From Bacteroides fragilis NCTC 9343 (GTDB taxonomy: Bacteria; Bacteroidota; Bacteroidia; Bacteroidales; Bacteroidaceae): a DNA stretch of 64,000 nt. Below are positions 55,798-63,972 of this stretch, in pieces. The position numbers and the translations under genes were made by a program. The stretch is from positions 434,001-498,000 of the forward strand of contig NC_003228.3 in the NCBI RefSeq assembly GCF_000025985.1. Reading direction: 5' to 3'. The notes beneath the pieces were generated by a model. It had not been told where the DNA came from, made no database searches, and saw nothing but the letters and a program-made list of their open reading frames with translations. Each line of letters begins with the position of its first letter. Positions within the stretch are counted from its first letter, which is position 1.

Positions 55798-56684
55798 TGG
55801 GCCGTCCCATTAAAATTATCGGCTATTTATGCTTTCTGATGGCACTTTGCTCATGTAAAGAGACCAAAGAGCAGCAAATATCCCGTTTGATTCACGAATG
55901 GGAGGGTAGAACGATTGTCTATCCCGCTGATATGACATTCAGTGTTTTGGGAAAGGACAGTGCCGGTTATTCGTTTCCCCAAAATGAATATACCATAATG
56001 ACTTACGTGGATTCGGTGGGCTGCACCAGTTGCAAATTGCAACTTCCTACATGGAAATATTTCATTTCTATGGTCGACACAATGGCCAATGGAAAGGTAT
56101 CTTTTCTCTTTGCTTTCCATCCGAAAAACAAAAAAGAAATCTCTTTTCTATTGAAGAGAGATCGATTCCTTTATCCGGTTTTTATCGATGAAAAGGGAGG
56201 TTTTGATGCTTTGAATCATTTCCCTTCGGATGTGAACTTTCAAACTTTCCTTTTGGACAGTCAGAACAAGGTGATTGCGATTGGTAATCCTGTCCATAAT
56301 AAAAAGGTGCGTGACCTTTATTTGCAAATTATTACCGGACGGCAAACCGGAGTCGCTACCTCTTCCCAAACAAAAGTGGTTTTGGATAAAAACCTCGATG
56401 AAATGGGCGATTTTGATTGGAAAACTCCCCAGACTGCTACTTTTAGTTTGCGGAATCTTGGCGATCATCTTCTGATTATCGAGGACATAAATGCTTCGTG
56501 TGGCTGTACATCTGTTGCTTACAGCAAGGAGCCTGTGTCTCCGAGGAAGTCTGCCGATATTCAGGTTACTTACCGTGCAGAACATCCCGAACATTTTGAG
56601 AAGACCATTACTGTATATTGTAATACTCCCACCTCTCCAATACGTTTGAAGATTCGGGGTAATGCGATTGATGAAGAATACTAA
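55797..56684 (+). CDS. redoxin-like lipoprotein with C-terminal DUF1573
   Basis: A 295-residue lipoprotein with a lipobox near Cys20 (LMALCSC). A thioredoxin-fold domain (about 40-180) carries CTSC at 76-79, a CxxC redox pair, then FLFAFHPK and a cis-Pro-like NFQTFLLD. A DUF1573 domain (about 205-292) includes the hallmark NASCGCTSV. Placement next to peptides with even numbers of cysteines suggests disulfide formation or isomerisation in them, an inference. A truncated, frameshifted copy is at 59849-60157. Confidence 0.8.
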   Translation: MGRPIKIIGYLCFLMALCSCKETKEQQISRLIHEWEGRTIVYPADMTFSVLGKDSAGYSFPQNEYTIMTYVDSVGCTSCKLQLPTWKYFISMVDTMANGKVSFLFAFHPKNKKEISFLLKRDRFLYPVFIDEKGGFDALNHFPSDVNFQTFLLDSQNKVIAIGNPVHNKKVRDLYLQIITGRQTGVATSSQTKVVLDKNLDEMGDFDWKTPQTATFSLRNLGDHLLIIEDINASCGCTSVAYSKEPVSPRKSADIQVTYRAEHPEHFEKTITVYCNTPTSPIRLKIRGNAIDEEY

Positions 56685-56955
56685 TAGTTAACCTTAAAAA
56701 ATTATGGAGAATGTTAGCCTATGGAAAAAGTTTGATTTAGAAGGCAATTGGATTGCTTTTCCGTGGAAATGATAAGCGGGATAAATAAAATGATAATCAA
56801 CTAAAATAAAAAAAATGAAAAAGAAAGTTAAAGCAATGATTGCGTTCATAGCAGTGATAGCAGTGTCTTTTATTGGATATAATGTGTATAAAGTACAGAG
56901 TACAGAATTATTATCCGATATAGCAATGGCCAATGTAGAAGCATTAGCTAACACT
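56164..56955 (+). repeat. segmental duplication, unit A
   Basis: From here to 56955, minus 210 bp, the sequence recurs at 59849-60430 with high identity. It covers the 3' part of the DUF1573 gene, the micro-ORF and the leader part of NVEALA copy 2. Homology stops soon after the NVEALA motif. Confidence 0.85.
56704..56772 (+). CDS. possible 22-residue micropeptide (copy 1)
   Basis: ATG at 56704 opens a 22-codon frame reading MENVSLWKKFDLEGNWIAF and ending PWK, between the DUF1573 and NVEALA genes. A second intact copy lies at 60176-60244. Three nucleotide changes separate the two (AAT/AAC, GAT/GCT, ATT/GTT) and none breaks the frame, while the adjacent DUF1573 copy is broken. Translation is unproven; it may be just leader RNA. 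Confidence 0.3.
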   Translation: MENVSLWKKFDLEGNWIAFPWK

Positions 56956-57081
56956 GGTGAAGGCGGTAGTTCAACAACATATTGTTGTGGTAATTACGGT
57001 GATTGTATGAAGGTTATGTTACCTAATGGTACCACGACTGTCATCAAGGGAATTAGATTAAATTCTCCATGTATTAATTAG
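56815..57081 (+). CDS. NVEALA-family small peptide (copy 2)
   Basis: An 88-residue precursor with a KKK-type start, a hydrophobic helix (about 8-24, ending GYNVYK) and the motif SDIAMANVEALA (34-45). The variable tail has four cysteines (57, 58, 64, 86). Its leader is closely similar to copy 3 (60291) but the tail is unrelated. It sits 42 nt after the micro-ORF. Confidence 0.8.
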   Translation: MKKKVKAMIAFIAVIAVSFIGYNVYKVQSTELLSDIAMANVEALANTGEGGSSTTYCCGNYGDCMKVMLPNGTTTVIKGIRLNSPCIN

Positions 57082-57192
57082 AACAAACGGTTGCACAATA
57101 CATTTGTCTTTAATTTGTATCCACAAAATACTAATTATAAAATTAAAGAATAGATGTATGCAATAGTTTAGAAAGAGAAAAGCTTCATGTCG

Positions 57193-57225
57193 TAATGGAA
57201 TATATCGATTCGATATATTCCATTA
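57193..57225. other. 33-bp perfect palindrome between NVEALA copy 2 and a lipoprotein gene
   Basis: TAATGGAATATATCGA (57193-57208) and its exact complement (57210-57225) are separated by a single T, then followed by TAAAAAAACA. It could be a very stable intercistronic RNA stem or a dimeric-protein operator. There is no U-tract for normal termination. Confidence 0.75.
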
Positions 57226-57252
57226 TAAAAAAACATTTAATAATATTGAATC

Positions 57253-58329
57253 ATGATCAAACGACCGTATTTAAGCTTCACCCTACTCCTCTTGTTATCT
57301 ATGTGTATCTTGGAGGGATGCGAAAAAGAGAAATCCCATACAGTTCTGGAATTGTTTTCTGAATCCCAATCTCTGTCTCCAAAGAAGGACTTTTATGTTA
57401 ATGAAGATTCTATAGCAATAATAGAGGGATTAAGTTGTGACGGAAAGAATCTCATAGTTAATGACTATCACTCGGGATGTTGCTATACGCTGTTTGACAA
57501 AAAATCAGGTGAATATATCGCTCGTTTTGGGACTATCGGACAGGGGCCGGCTGAACTGCCTTCACCCTGTTATGGCTACTTAACGGAAAGCGATTTCACT
57601 GTTTTTGATGACCAAACACGCATTGTGATGAAATACAGTCTTGACTCTTTACGCAACAGTCGCAAGAAGGATGGTTCGCCGGTACGTCTGGCGCAATATA
57701 AAATTCCGGAGGCACAGATTTCAAAGCTCATAGCGATAGACGATACGACTTTTTTGTGTGCCGGGACATATAAATCCCGTTACCAATATCTGTTATTTAA
57801 CAAAAATGACAGTGTGCTGGATTACGGTGTGGATGTGTATAATGCTGCGGATAGCGCTTTTCAAACATACACCAGATATCTTTCTAATCAAGGAAATTTA
57901 GTAATGAACCCTGAGAAACATACATTTGCCGGTTCAATTAACTTCTCGTCCAACATAGACTTTTTTGAAATAGTAAACAATAAAATTGAGTTGATAAAAT
58001 CGTTGAGGTTGGGAGATCCAATCAATAAACCCGTTAATGAAGAAGGTATTTATTATGTCGATCTAACAGAAAATACTCAGACGGGTTATATAGATCTTAG
58101 CGCTACCTCTAAGTATGTTTATGCTTTGTATTCTGATAAAAAAATGTACGAAAATAACCGAAAATCAGATACCGTATTGGTTTTTGACTGGGATGGTAAT
58201 CCGATTAAAAAATATTCGTTAGATACTGATGCTTATTATATTGCAGTGGATAGTACCCAACAGAGTTTGTTTGCTGCTGTGAAAAATAGTTCAAGTGGAT
58301 GGAAAATAATATGTTATGCGCTAGATTAA
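57253..58329 (+). CDS. BF3164-like (TolB-like beta-propeller) lipoprotein
   Basis: A 358-residue lipoprotein with lipobox Cys23 (CILEGC). Short blade-like repeats include FDKKSGEYIARFGTIGQGP, followed by a characteristic AELPSP segment, and VLVFDWDGNPIKKYSLD near the end, as in the 6-bladed propeller/BF3164 family. The role is unknown. Related proteins are at 58529 and 60781. It follows NVEALA copy 2 and the long palindrome. Confidence 0.78.
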   Translation: MIKRPYLSFTLLLLLSMCILEGCEKEKSHTVLELFSESQSLSPKKDFYVNEDSIAIIEGLSCDGKNLIVNDYHSGCCYTLFDKKSGEYIARFGTIGQGPAELPSPCYGYLTESDFTVFDDQTRIVMKYSLDSLRNSRKKDGSPVRLAQYKIPEAQISKLIAIDDTTFLCAGTYKSRYQYLLFNKNDSVLDYGVDVYNAADSAFQTYTRYLSNQGNLVMNPEKHTFAGSINFSSNIDFFEIVNNKIELIKSLRLGDPINKPVNEEGIYYVDLTENTQTGYIDLSATSKYVYALYSDKKMYENNRKSDTVLVFDWDGNPIKKYSLDTDAYYIAVDSTQQSLFAAVKNSSSGWKIICYALD

Positions 58330-58456
58330 TGATTCACACCATATATGGATTTAGTCTTCCTGCCGATATATTTCCATTTGTTTTCACAGATAGTGAAGAA
58401 AGTACTTCTTTTGTCGTTTTATGAGTGGTGAAAGATTCGTTATATCGCTATCGGTT

Positions 58457-58525
58457 AAAAAAAATAGGAGGAAGAAGAGAATTGTATGTTTGGTTATGGC
58501 GGTATTTACTGGTTATAATTTTTAT
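58457..58525 (+). pseudogene. relic of an NVEALA leader
   Basis: The codons just before the lipoprotein start read KKNRRKKRIVCLVMAVFTGY then NFY, close to the leader end LSFTGYNVY of NVEALA copy 3. At DNA level, TTTACTGGTTATAAT is shared. The NVEALA motif and tail are gone, so this is probably a deleted peptide gene. Confidence 0.45.
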
Positions 58526-58528
58526 ATT

Positions 58529-59629
58529 ATGAAAAATTTCAGTTTAATTGTAGTGGGAATATTGTTTATATATTGTGTTTCATCTTGTCGGAAACAGGTT
58601 GATAAGGGATTTGAAATGACCGTTGATCTGTCTATTTCTAATCCATATCTGCCGATGTCTGTATTGGTGGACACCATTGAGTCTGTCAGGCTGCAATTAC
58701 CTTCTCCTTATTTTTGGGGTATGGTCGATAATGTAATTTCAAAAGATTCTTGTTATTACATTTCGGATAGAAAGCAAGAAATGGCATTTCGATTTAGCAA
58801 GAATGGTACTTTTTTGAATGCGATTGGTCAGCGGGGTGAGGGACCGGGAGAGTATAGAGAGATGGACTCTTTTTTCGTGGGAAAGGATTGTGTTTATGTC
58901 TGTGATATGAGTAAACGGACTATTTATTCTTACAGTTTTGATGGAAAATTTCTTCATTCGTTGAGCTTCCCTTATTCTCTTGTTTTCAATGATGTTGTTG
59001 AGTTGCCGGATGGCCGTTTTCTCTGCCATCGTCCTTCTCAGTCTGAAAACTGTAAAGGGCTTTGGATTCTGGATCAGAAAGGGAGAAGAGTGAAGAACTT
59101 ATTAGAATATGAAAAAGGGACTCCTTGCAAGAACTCCTATTGGAATACACTGTGTGCTCAAGAGGATGGAACTATAAAAATCTATAATCCGGTAGATGGA
59201 AGCTATTATCAATATGATGCTGTGAATGATACGGTGGTAAGAACCATGAGGCAGAAGTCTAATTTGCCTATGTTGGCGGATTTTCACTGCTCGGACCGGG
59301 AATTGTACGAAACGAAAGAGGAGTGCACATACAGTCTTTTTACAGTGGATGGAAAGAATCTTGTTTTCTCTCTTTGGTCTTTTAATTCACCCAATAAGGG
59401 AATGTGGTCTGTCTATTTTAAGAAGGATGGGCGGATAGAGCAAGGAAATTTGACCAAGATGGATATTCCTGGATATTCGGAAATGGGACGTCCGGTTTCA
59501 TCTAATATCCCTAATACATTTGTGACAGTTTATACAGATGAATTCCCGGATGATGCATTTCCGTCCGCTTATCAGCAACAGGAGATAAATGAGCAAACTG
59601 CGATACTTAGCCTTTTGAGGTTAAAATGA
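58529..59629 (+). CDS. 6-bladed beta-propeller lipoprotein
   Basis: A 366-residue lipoprotein from ATG 58529 (lipobox Cys20, IYCVSSC). The frame extends back to 58421 but that part looks like a relic NVEALA leader. Propeller signatures include AFRFSKNGTFLNAIGQRGEGP, GEYREMDSFFV and SYSFDGKFLHSLSFPYSL. It belongs with the 6-bladed propeller proteins found beside NVEALA genes. The ligand is unknown. Confidence 0.75.
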   Translation: MKNFSLIVVGILFIYCVSSCRKQVDKGFEMTVDLSISNPYLPMSVLVDTIESVRLQLPSPYFWGMVDNVISKDSCYYISDRKQEMAFRFSKNGTFLNAIGQRGEGPGEYREMDSFFVGKDCVYVCDMSKRTIYSYSFDGKFLHSLSFPYSLVFNDVVELPDGRFLCHRPSQSENCKGLWILDQKGRRVKNLLEYEKGTPCKNSYWNTLCAQEDGTIKIYNPVDGSYYQYDAVNDTVVRTMRQKSNLPMLADFHCSDRELYETKEECTYSLFTVDGKNLVFSLWSFNSPNKGMWSVYFKKDGRIEQGNLTKMDIPGYSEMGRPVSSNIPNTFVTVYTDEFPDDAFPSAYQQQEINEQTAILSLLRLK

Positions 59630-59848
59630 GTATTAGGGGTATGAGAAGGGATGATTGTCTGTTAGTAAGTTAGCGAAATAGAACCAAGATGGGAACCAAT
59701 GAAAAGGTTAAACTTAAAAATCAATAAAGAGATACCGGAAGAAGAATTCAAACGCTTTCTAAATAGAATGCTAAACTTGATTCTCTCCTCTGGATAGTGC
59801 AGTCTCATGTATTGATGTATGTGTATAGACATTGATTGACGAAGGGCT

Positions 59849-60157
59849 GATTCCTTTATCCGACTTTTATCGATGAAATGGGCGATTTTGATTGGAAAAC
59901 TCCCCAGACCGCTACTTTTAGTTTGCGGAATCTTGGCAATCATCTTCTGATTATCGAGGACATAAATACTTCGTGTGGGTGTACATCTTGCTTATAGCAA
60001 GGAGCCTGTGTCTTCGGGGAAATCTGCCGATATTCAGGTTACTTACCGTGCAGAGCATCCCGAACATTTTGAGAAGACCATTACTGTATATTGTAATACT
60101 TCCACCTCTCCAATACGTTTGAAGATTCGGGGTAATGCAGTTGATAAAGAAAACTAA
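59849..60157 (+). pseudogene. decayed DUF1573 copy
   Basis: It matches the 3' part of the gene at 55797-56684. 210 bp are missing between two copies of TCGATGAAA (56185-56193 and 56395-56403 in the intact gene), an in-frame deletion. A further 2-nt loss near 59987 shifts the frame and creates TAG at 59995-59997. No start codon or signal sequence is left. The CGC motif survives. Confidence 0.85.
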
Positions 60158-60175
60158 TAGTTAATCTTAAAAATT

Positions 60176-60244
60176 ATGGAGAACGTTAGCCTATGGAAAA
60201 AGTTTGCTTTAGAAGGCAATTGGGTTGCTTTTCCGTGGAAATGA
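60176..60244 (+). CDS. possible 22-residue micropeptide (copy 2)
   Basis: Reads MENVSLWKKFALEGNWVAF then PWK, differing from copy 1 by Asp-to-Ala and Ile-to-Val. It is intact although it lies directly after a pseudogene. Same reservations as for copy 1. Confidence 0.3.
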   Translation: MENVSLWKKFALEGNWVAFPWK

Positions 60245-60290
60245 TAAGCGGAATAAATAAAAAGATAATCAACTAAAGTAAGAAAATAAA

Positions 60291-60599
60291 ATGAAAACAA
60301 GAATGAAAATTACGATTGCGTTCGTCGCAGTGATGGTTCTGTCGTTTACTGGTTATAATGTGTATAAAACACAAAAAGCAATCCAGTTGTCAGATGTAGC
60401 TATGGCAAATGTAGAAGCATTGGCTGATGGCGAAGGAACTAATGCCGGCTATTGTTATTTGGAAGATACTTGGAGTACAAAAAGAGGTTATAAATATTTT
60501 TGCGATAGTAAAACTGATAAAAATACAATCTATCCATGTCCATCTTCAATGGAGTCTGGGTGGTATGATGATAATAAGCAGGATCGGTGTACTAAATAA
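60291..60599 (+). CDS. NVEALA-family small peptide (copy 3)
   Basis: A 102-residue precursor. Hydrophobic leader (about 7-24, VLSFTGYNVY), motif SDVAMANVEALADGE (34-48), and a tail with four cysteines (55, 71, 83, 100) rich in Tyr, Lys and Asp. The leader matches copy 2 but the tail does not, a pattern of leader conservation with tail diversification. It is followed by a long stem-loop and a BF3164-like lipoprotein, as copy 2 is. Confidence 0.8.
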   Translation: MKTRMKITIAFVAVMVLSFTGYNVYKTQKAIQLSDVAMANVEALADGEGTNAGYCYLEDTWSTKRGYKYFCDSKTDKNTIYPCPSSMESGWYDDNKQDRCTK

Positions 60600-60620
60600 A
60601 GTTGGTCTTTAGTTAGATAA

Positions 60621-60709
60621 TTATCTCAAAAGTAGATATTGGTTTCTTGCTTCCCTATAAATTTCGTTCAAATAGAGGCACGAGAAAATCACATCTATTT
60701 TTGAGATAA
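60621..60709. other. long intercistronic stem-loop after NVEALA copy 3
   Basis: TTATCTCAAAAGTAGAT (60621-60637) pairs with ATCTATTTTTGAGATAA (60693-60709): 17 pairs including one G-U, enclosing 55 nt, then followed by an A-run and CAG. Same position and same downstream A7-CA text as the palindrome at 57193-57225. Confidence 0.65.
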
Positions 60710-60780
60710 AAAAACAGTTGGAAGAGCTACTGATTTATTTTGTTTCAAATAATAATCACAATATAAACTAAATTAAAAAT

Positions 60781-61902
60781 ATGCATATCATTAAAGTGAT
60801 ATTTAGTCTTGCACTAATATTGAATATTTGCGTTAGTTGTCATGAAAATGATGACACCGCATACTTCAATGGTAAAATTCAAACGATTGAAGATAGTATC
60901 AAAGACACGAAGAAAGCTACATTGAAAATACTTCCATTGGATGGAGCGAATTTTGGATGGCTATCCACATACGACTCACTGATGTTTTTTATGAATCCTA
61001 AATTACCGGATCGCTTTTATAATATATTTAATATAGACACCGGAAAAGAAATAGGCACTTTTTGTTATAGAGGAAGTGGTCCTGGGGAAGTTGCCGCTTT
61101 GGGTCCGATTTTTCATTTCTTTAAAGAAAAAGGGGATCTGAAAACTCTACTGTTCGCTCCTAATGAAGAGAAGCTATTTATCTGGAATATAACTCAGTCG
61201 ATCAAGCGGGACACCACTGTTATGGATAAGCAAATCTCCTATCCCTGGAGAGAGGAGAATGGAGGTGCTCCATACTATTTGATGTTTCTGAAGGATGAAA
61301 ATACATTAATTACAGAGTTACAGTCGTTCCCGCTTAATGATAAAGAAGCTACTTTGCCCGCTTATCAAAAACGGACACTTGACACGAATAAGTTGCTGAA
61401 GAGCTTTTCAAGCTATAAGAAGTCGATAAGGAATGATGAAGCTTCCATTCTGCCGGAGTCTTTTTTCTACTCGAATGATGCCATTAAACCGGATGGAACT
61501 AAAGTGGTGCAAGCTATGGTTCATCTTGCGCAATTGAATATTCTGGATCTTGAAACAGGTCATGTGAGCGGCTATCGTTTGGAAGGTGAACCGGACTTTT
61601 CTGTTTTTAAAAGTGATGAAAAAATAAAGTCGTATTTTACAAGGGTTCAGGCAGATGACAATTACATATATGCAGTATATTGGGGAAAAGAGCGTTGGGA
61701 ACGTTTTGAGACTCCACACATGAATATCATTCATGTATATGATTGGGATGGGAATCTGGTACAAAAAATAGAGACGGATTATAGCATTGGGCAGATGTGG
61801 ATAGATCCTATCCGAAATAGATTATATGTGACAAATCCCCAAATAGATGACGTGCTTTATTTAGACCTGGATGATTTCTTGGTTCCTAACACAGGCTTAT
61901 GA
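60781..61902 (+). CDS. BF3164-like (TolB-like beta-propeller) lipoprotein
   Basis: A 373-residue lipoprotein with lipobox Cys20 (ILNICVSC). Family marks are IDTGKEIGTFCYRGSGPGEV near residue 82-101 and the late MNIIHVYDWDGNLVQKIETD. It is a paralogue of the protein at 57253 and follows NVEALA copy 3. Function unknown; presumably surface- or periplasm-exposed. Confidence 0.78.
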   Translation: MHIIKVIFSLALILNICVSCHENDDTAYFNGKIQTIEDSIKDTKKATLKILPLDGANFGWLSTYDSLMFFMNPKLPDRFYNIFNIDTGKEIGTFCYRGSGPGEVAALGPIFHFFKEKGDLKTLLFAPNEEKLFIWNITQSIKRDTTVMDKQISYPWREENGGAPYYLMFLKDENTLITELQSFPLNDKEATLPAYQKRTLDTNKLLKSFSSYKKSIRNDEASILPESFFYSNDAIKPDGTKVVQAMVHLAQLNILDLETGHVSGYRLEGEPDFSVFKSDEKIKSYFTRVQADDNYIYAVYWGKERWERFETPHMNIIHVYDWDGNLVQKIETDYSIGQMWIDPIRNRLYVTNPQIDDVLYLDLDDFLVPNTGL

Positions 61903-61920
61903 ATTCATCAACTAAAATAA

Positions 61921-61952
61921 TAGGATTGCCTCCGATGTCAAATTCAATCCTA
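61921..61952. other. stem-loop between lipoprotein genes
   Basis: TAGGATTG (61921-61928) pairs with CAATCCTA (61945-61952), 8 bp with a 16-nt loop, followed by AAAACA. It may act in mRNA processing like the two longer stems upstream. Confidence 0.4.
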
Positions 61953-62010
61953 AAACATGAATATTTTAGAAAGAATAAGTCTGAATAGAAAATAAGCATT
62001 TGTTTTAACT

Positions 62011-63924
62011 ATGAAATATGTATTGTTTATCCTGTTAGTTTTAACTTTGGCAGCTTGTCAATCGGAGAAAGATAGGCGGTTGGAATATGCTTTGGAATTT
62101 GCCGGCGATAATCGCGTGGAGCTTGAAAAGGTATTAGAACATTATAGAACTGATCCGGAAAAATTGGAGGCAGCTCGTTTTTTAATTCGTAATATGCCGG
62201 GATGGTATTCTTATGAAGGAAATGAACTTGATTCTATTCACCATTTATTAGTTGGGGTTTGTGAAGGGCGTTCTATATCTAAAAGGGAGAAGAATAAATG
62301 GAACAGAATTTCCTTTGACTCTCTCTCCAAGATATATGACGCCCAAGTGATAACAGCGGAATATTTGATAGATAATATAGACCTGGCTTTTGAAGTTTGG
62401 AGGAAATATCCTTGGAATAGAAATTTGCCGTTCGATGATTTTTGCGAACTGATATTACCTTACAGAATAGCCGATGAACCTTTATCGGATTGGCGTAAAT
62501 TGTATTATGAAGATTATGGAACTCTACTCGATTCTCTTTATAAGGGGGATGATGTTATTGAAGCTTCTAAGATCATTGACGGGAAACTGAGAAAGCTGTA
62601 TTACATCTACAATACTGATTTTCGGGTACCTCACTTGAATGCTGTTTTTCTTTATCATAACCGGATTGGTTATTGTCGTGAAGCATGCGACCTGACAATA
62701 TATGCTATGCGTGCTTGTGGTATTCCTGTTGCGACCGACTATTTTGTTTATTCACCCGATTATCAACATTATCATTGTTGGACGATGTTGCGTGACACAA
62801 CGGGAACTTTTCTTCAATTCGGATTTAATGAGTTTGAAGCGTCACGTGATACCTTACGGCATGACGGAAGGAAAAAGGGGAAGGTGTATCGCTATTGTTT
62901 CGGTATGCAGGCGGATAAAAACTCCGGAACTTCGGGAAACAGGCAATTATCTCCTGTGCTTAAGAATCGATTTGTGAAAGATGTGACATCTGAATATTTT
63001 GGAAGTAATGATACGACAATACCGATACAAATGTCTGGAGAGCAATATATCTACTTAGGGATATTTAGTCCCGGCGGATGGATTCCTATAGATATGGCAC
63101 TTGGTAGTGCTGGTAAGGTTACTTTCCGGGATATAGAACCCGATGTGATTTATCAGACTCTTTATCAGGGAGATGGGGGAAAACTGTATCCGGCAGGATA
63201 TCCGTTTATATCTAAAACGGGGGGTGGGTTTGTTTTGCTGAAACCCAATATCGATTTGATGGAGGAAGCTATATTAAAGCGGAAAATGCCTCAGCAAAAG
63301 ACGATTGCGGAATGGGCTTATCGAGCTATCATAGGGGCAAAAGTTGAAGCAGCTGATGATTTGGCATTTATGCAGGCGGATCTGTTATGGCAATTTGAGG
63401 ATACGCTTACCACTAATTATTGTGTGTTGACTCCGCTTCTAAGAAAGAAGTATAGATATGTTCGTTATGTTGCTCCGATAGGGAAAAGAATGGAGTTGGC
63501 GGAACTGGCACTGTTTAAGGATTCATTATGTAAGGAGAAGGTTCGGTTGGGGAGAATAAACAGTATAGAACCGATTGCAAAATTAGAGTATGTTACAGAT
63601 GGTAATATACTGACTTATTTTCAGGCACGTGATACATCTTGTTATCTGGCCTATGATTTGGGGGAAAGTACGCTGATCGAAAGAATTGTTTTTTCTCCGC
63701 GTAACGATGATAATTACATTTGGCCCGGGGATAATTATGAGTTATTCTATCAGGACGGAATAAATGGATGGAAGTCGTTAGGCAGCAAGGTGGCTACAGA
63801 AAGAGAAATTGATTTTCTGGTGCCACAAAATGCTCTGCTATGGTTGAGGAATCGCACAAAGGGACGCGAAGAGCAGGTCTTTATTTATAAAAATGGAAGA
63901 CAATATTTTGCATTTGATTTATAA
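62011..63924 (+). CDS. transglutaminase-like lipoprotein with C-terminal discoidin-like region
   Basis: A 637-residue lipoprotein (lipobox Cys16, LTLAAC). After a helical N-terminal part (about 20-200) comes a transglutaminase-type core: GYCREACDLTIYAMRACGIP with nucleophile candidate Cys222, then QHYHCWTML with His255. The expected Asp position reads FGFNEF, so the third residue is uncertain. A beta-sandwich stretch (about 320-400) and a discoidin/F5-8-like C-terminal region (about 480-635, ARDTSCYLAYDLGESTLIER) follow. It is the last complete gene and probably acts on peptides or proteins outside the cell. Confidence 0.75.
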   Translation: MKYVLFILLVLTLAACQSEKDRRLEYALEFAGDNRVELEKVLEHYRTDPEKLEAARFLIRNMPGWYSYEGNELDSIHHLLVGVCEGRSISKREKNKWNRISFDSLSKIYDAQVITAEYLIDNIDLAFEVWRKYPWNRNLPFDDFCELILPYRIADEPLSDWRKLYYEDYGTLLDSLYKGDDVIEASKIIDGKLRKLYYIYNTDFRVPHLNAVFLYHNRIGYCREACDLTIYAMRACGIPVATDYFVYSPDYQHYHCWTMLRDTTGTFLQFGFNEFEASRDTLRHDGRKKGKVYRYCFGMQADKNSGTSGNRQLSPVLKNRFVKDVTSEYFGSNDTTIPIQMSGEQYIYLGIFSPGGWIPIDMALGSAGKVTFRDIEPDVIYQTLYQGDGGKLYPAGYPFISKTGGGFVLLKPNIDLMEEAILKRKMPQQKTIAEWAYRAIIGAKVEAADDLAFMQADLLWQFEDTLTTNYCVLTPLLRKKYRYVRYVAPIGKRMELAELALFKDSLCKEKVRLGRINSIEPIAKLEYVTDGNILTYFQARDTSCYLAYDLGESTLIERIVFSPRNDDNYIWPGDNYELFYQDGINGWKSLGSKVATEREIDFLVPQNALLWLRNRTKGREEQVFIYKNGRQYFAFDL

Positions 63925-63964
63925 CAACTTACCGGATTAAGACAATTGTTCTTCCGAAAAAGTA

Positions 63965-63972
63965 TATATTTG
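63965..63972 (+). promoter_or_regulatory. possible -7 box near the right edge
   Basis: TATATTTG matches TAnnTTTG. The gene it would serve is outside the window, so this is only tentative. Confidence 0.3.

Larger units (their letters stand above)
59849..60430 (+). repeat. segmental duplication, unit B
   Basis: Copy of unit A (56164-56955) lacking 210 bp. It contains the DUF1573 pseudogene, the second micro-ORF and the leader part of NVEALA copy 3. Confidence 0.85.

Noticed and set aside
59699..59797. A 32-codon frame before the DUF1573 pseudogene
   Set aside because: No family likeness and no second copy; probably random or a fragment of lost sequence.
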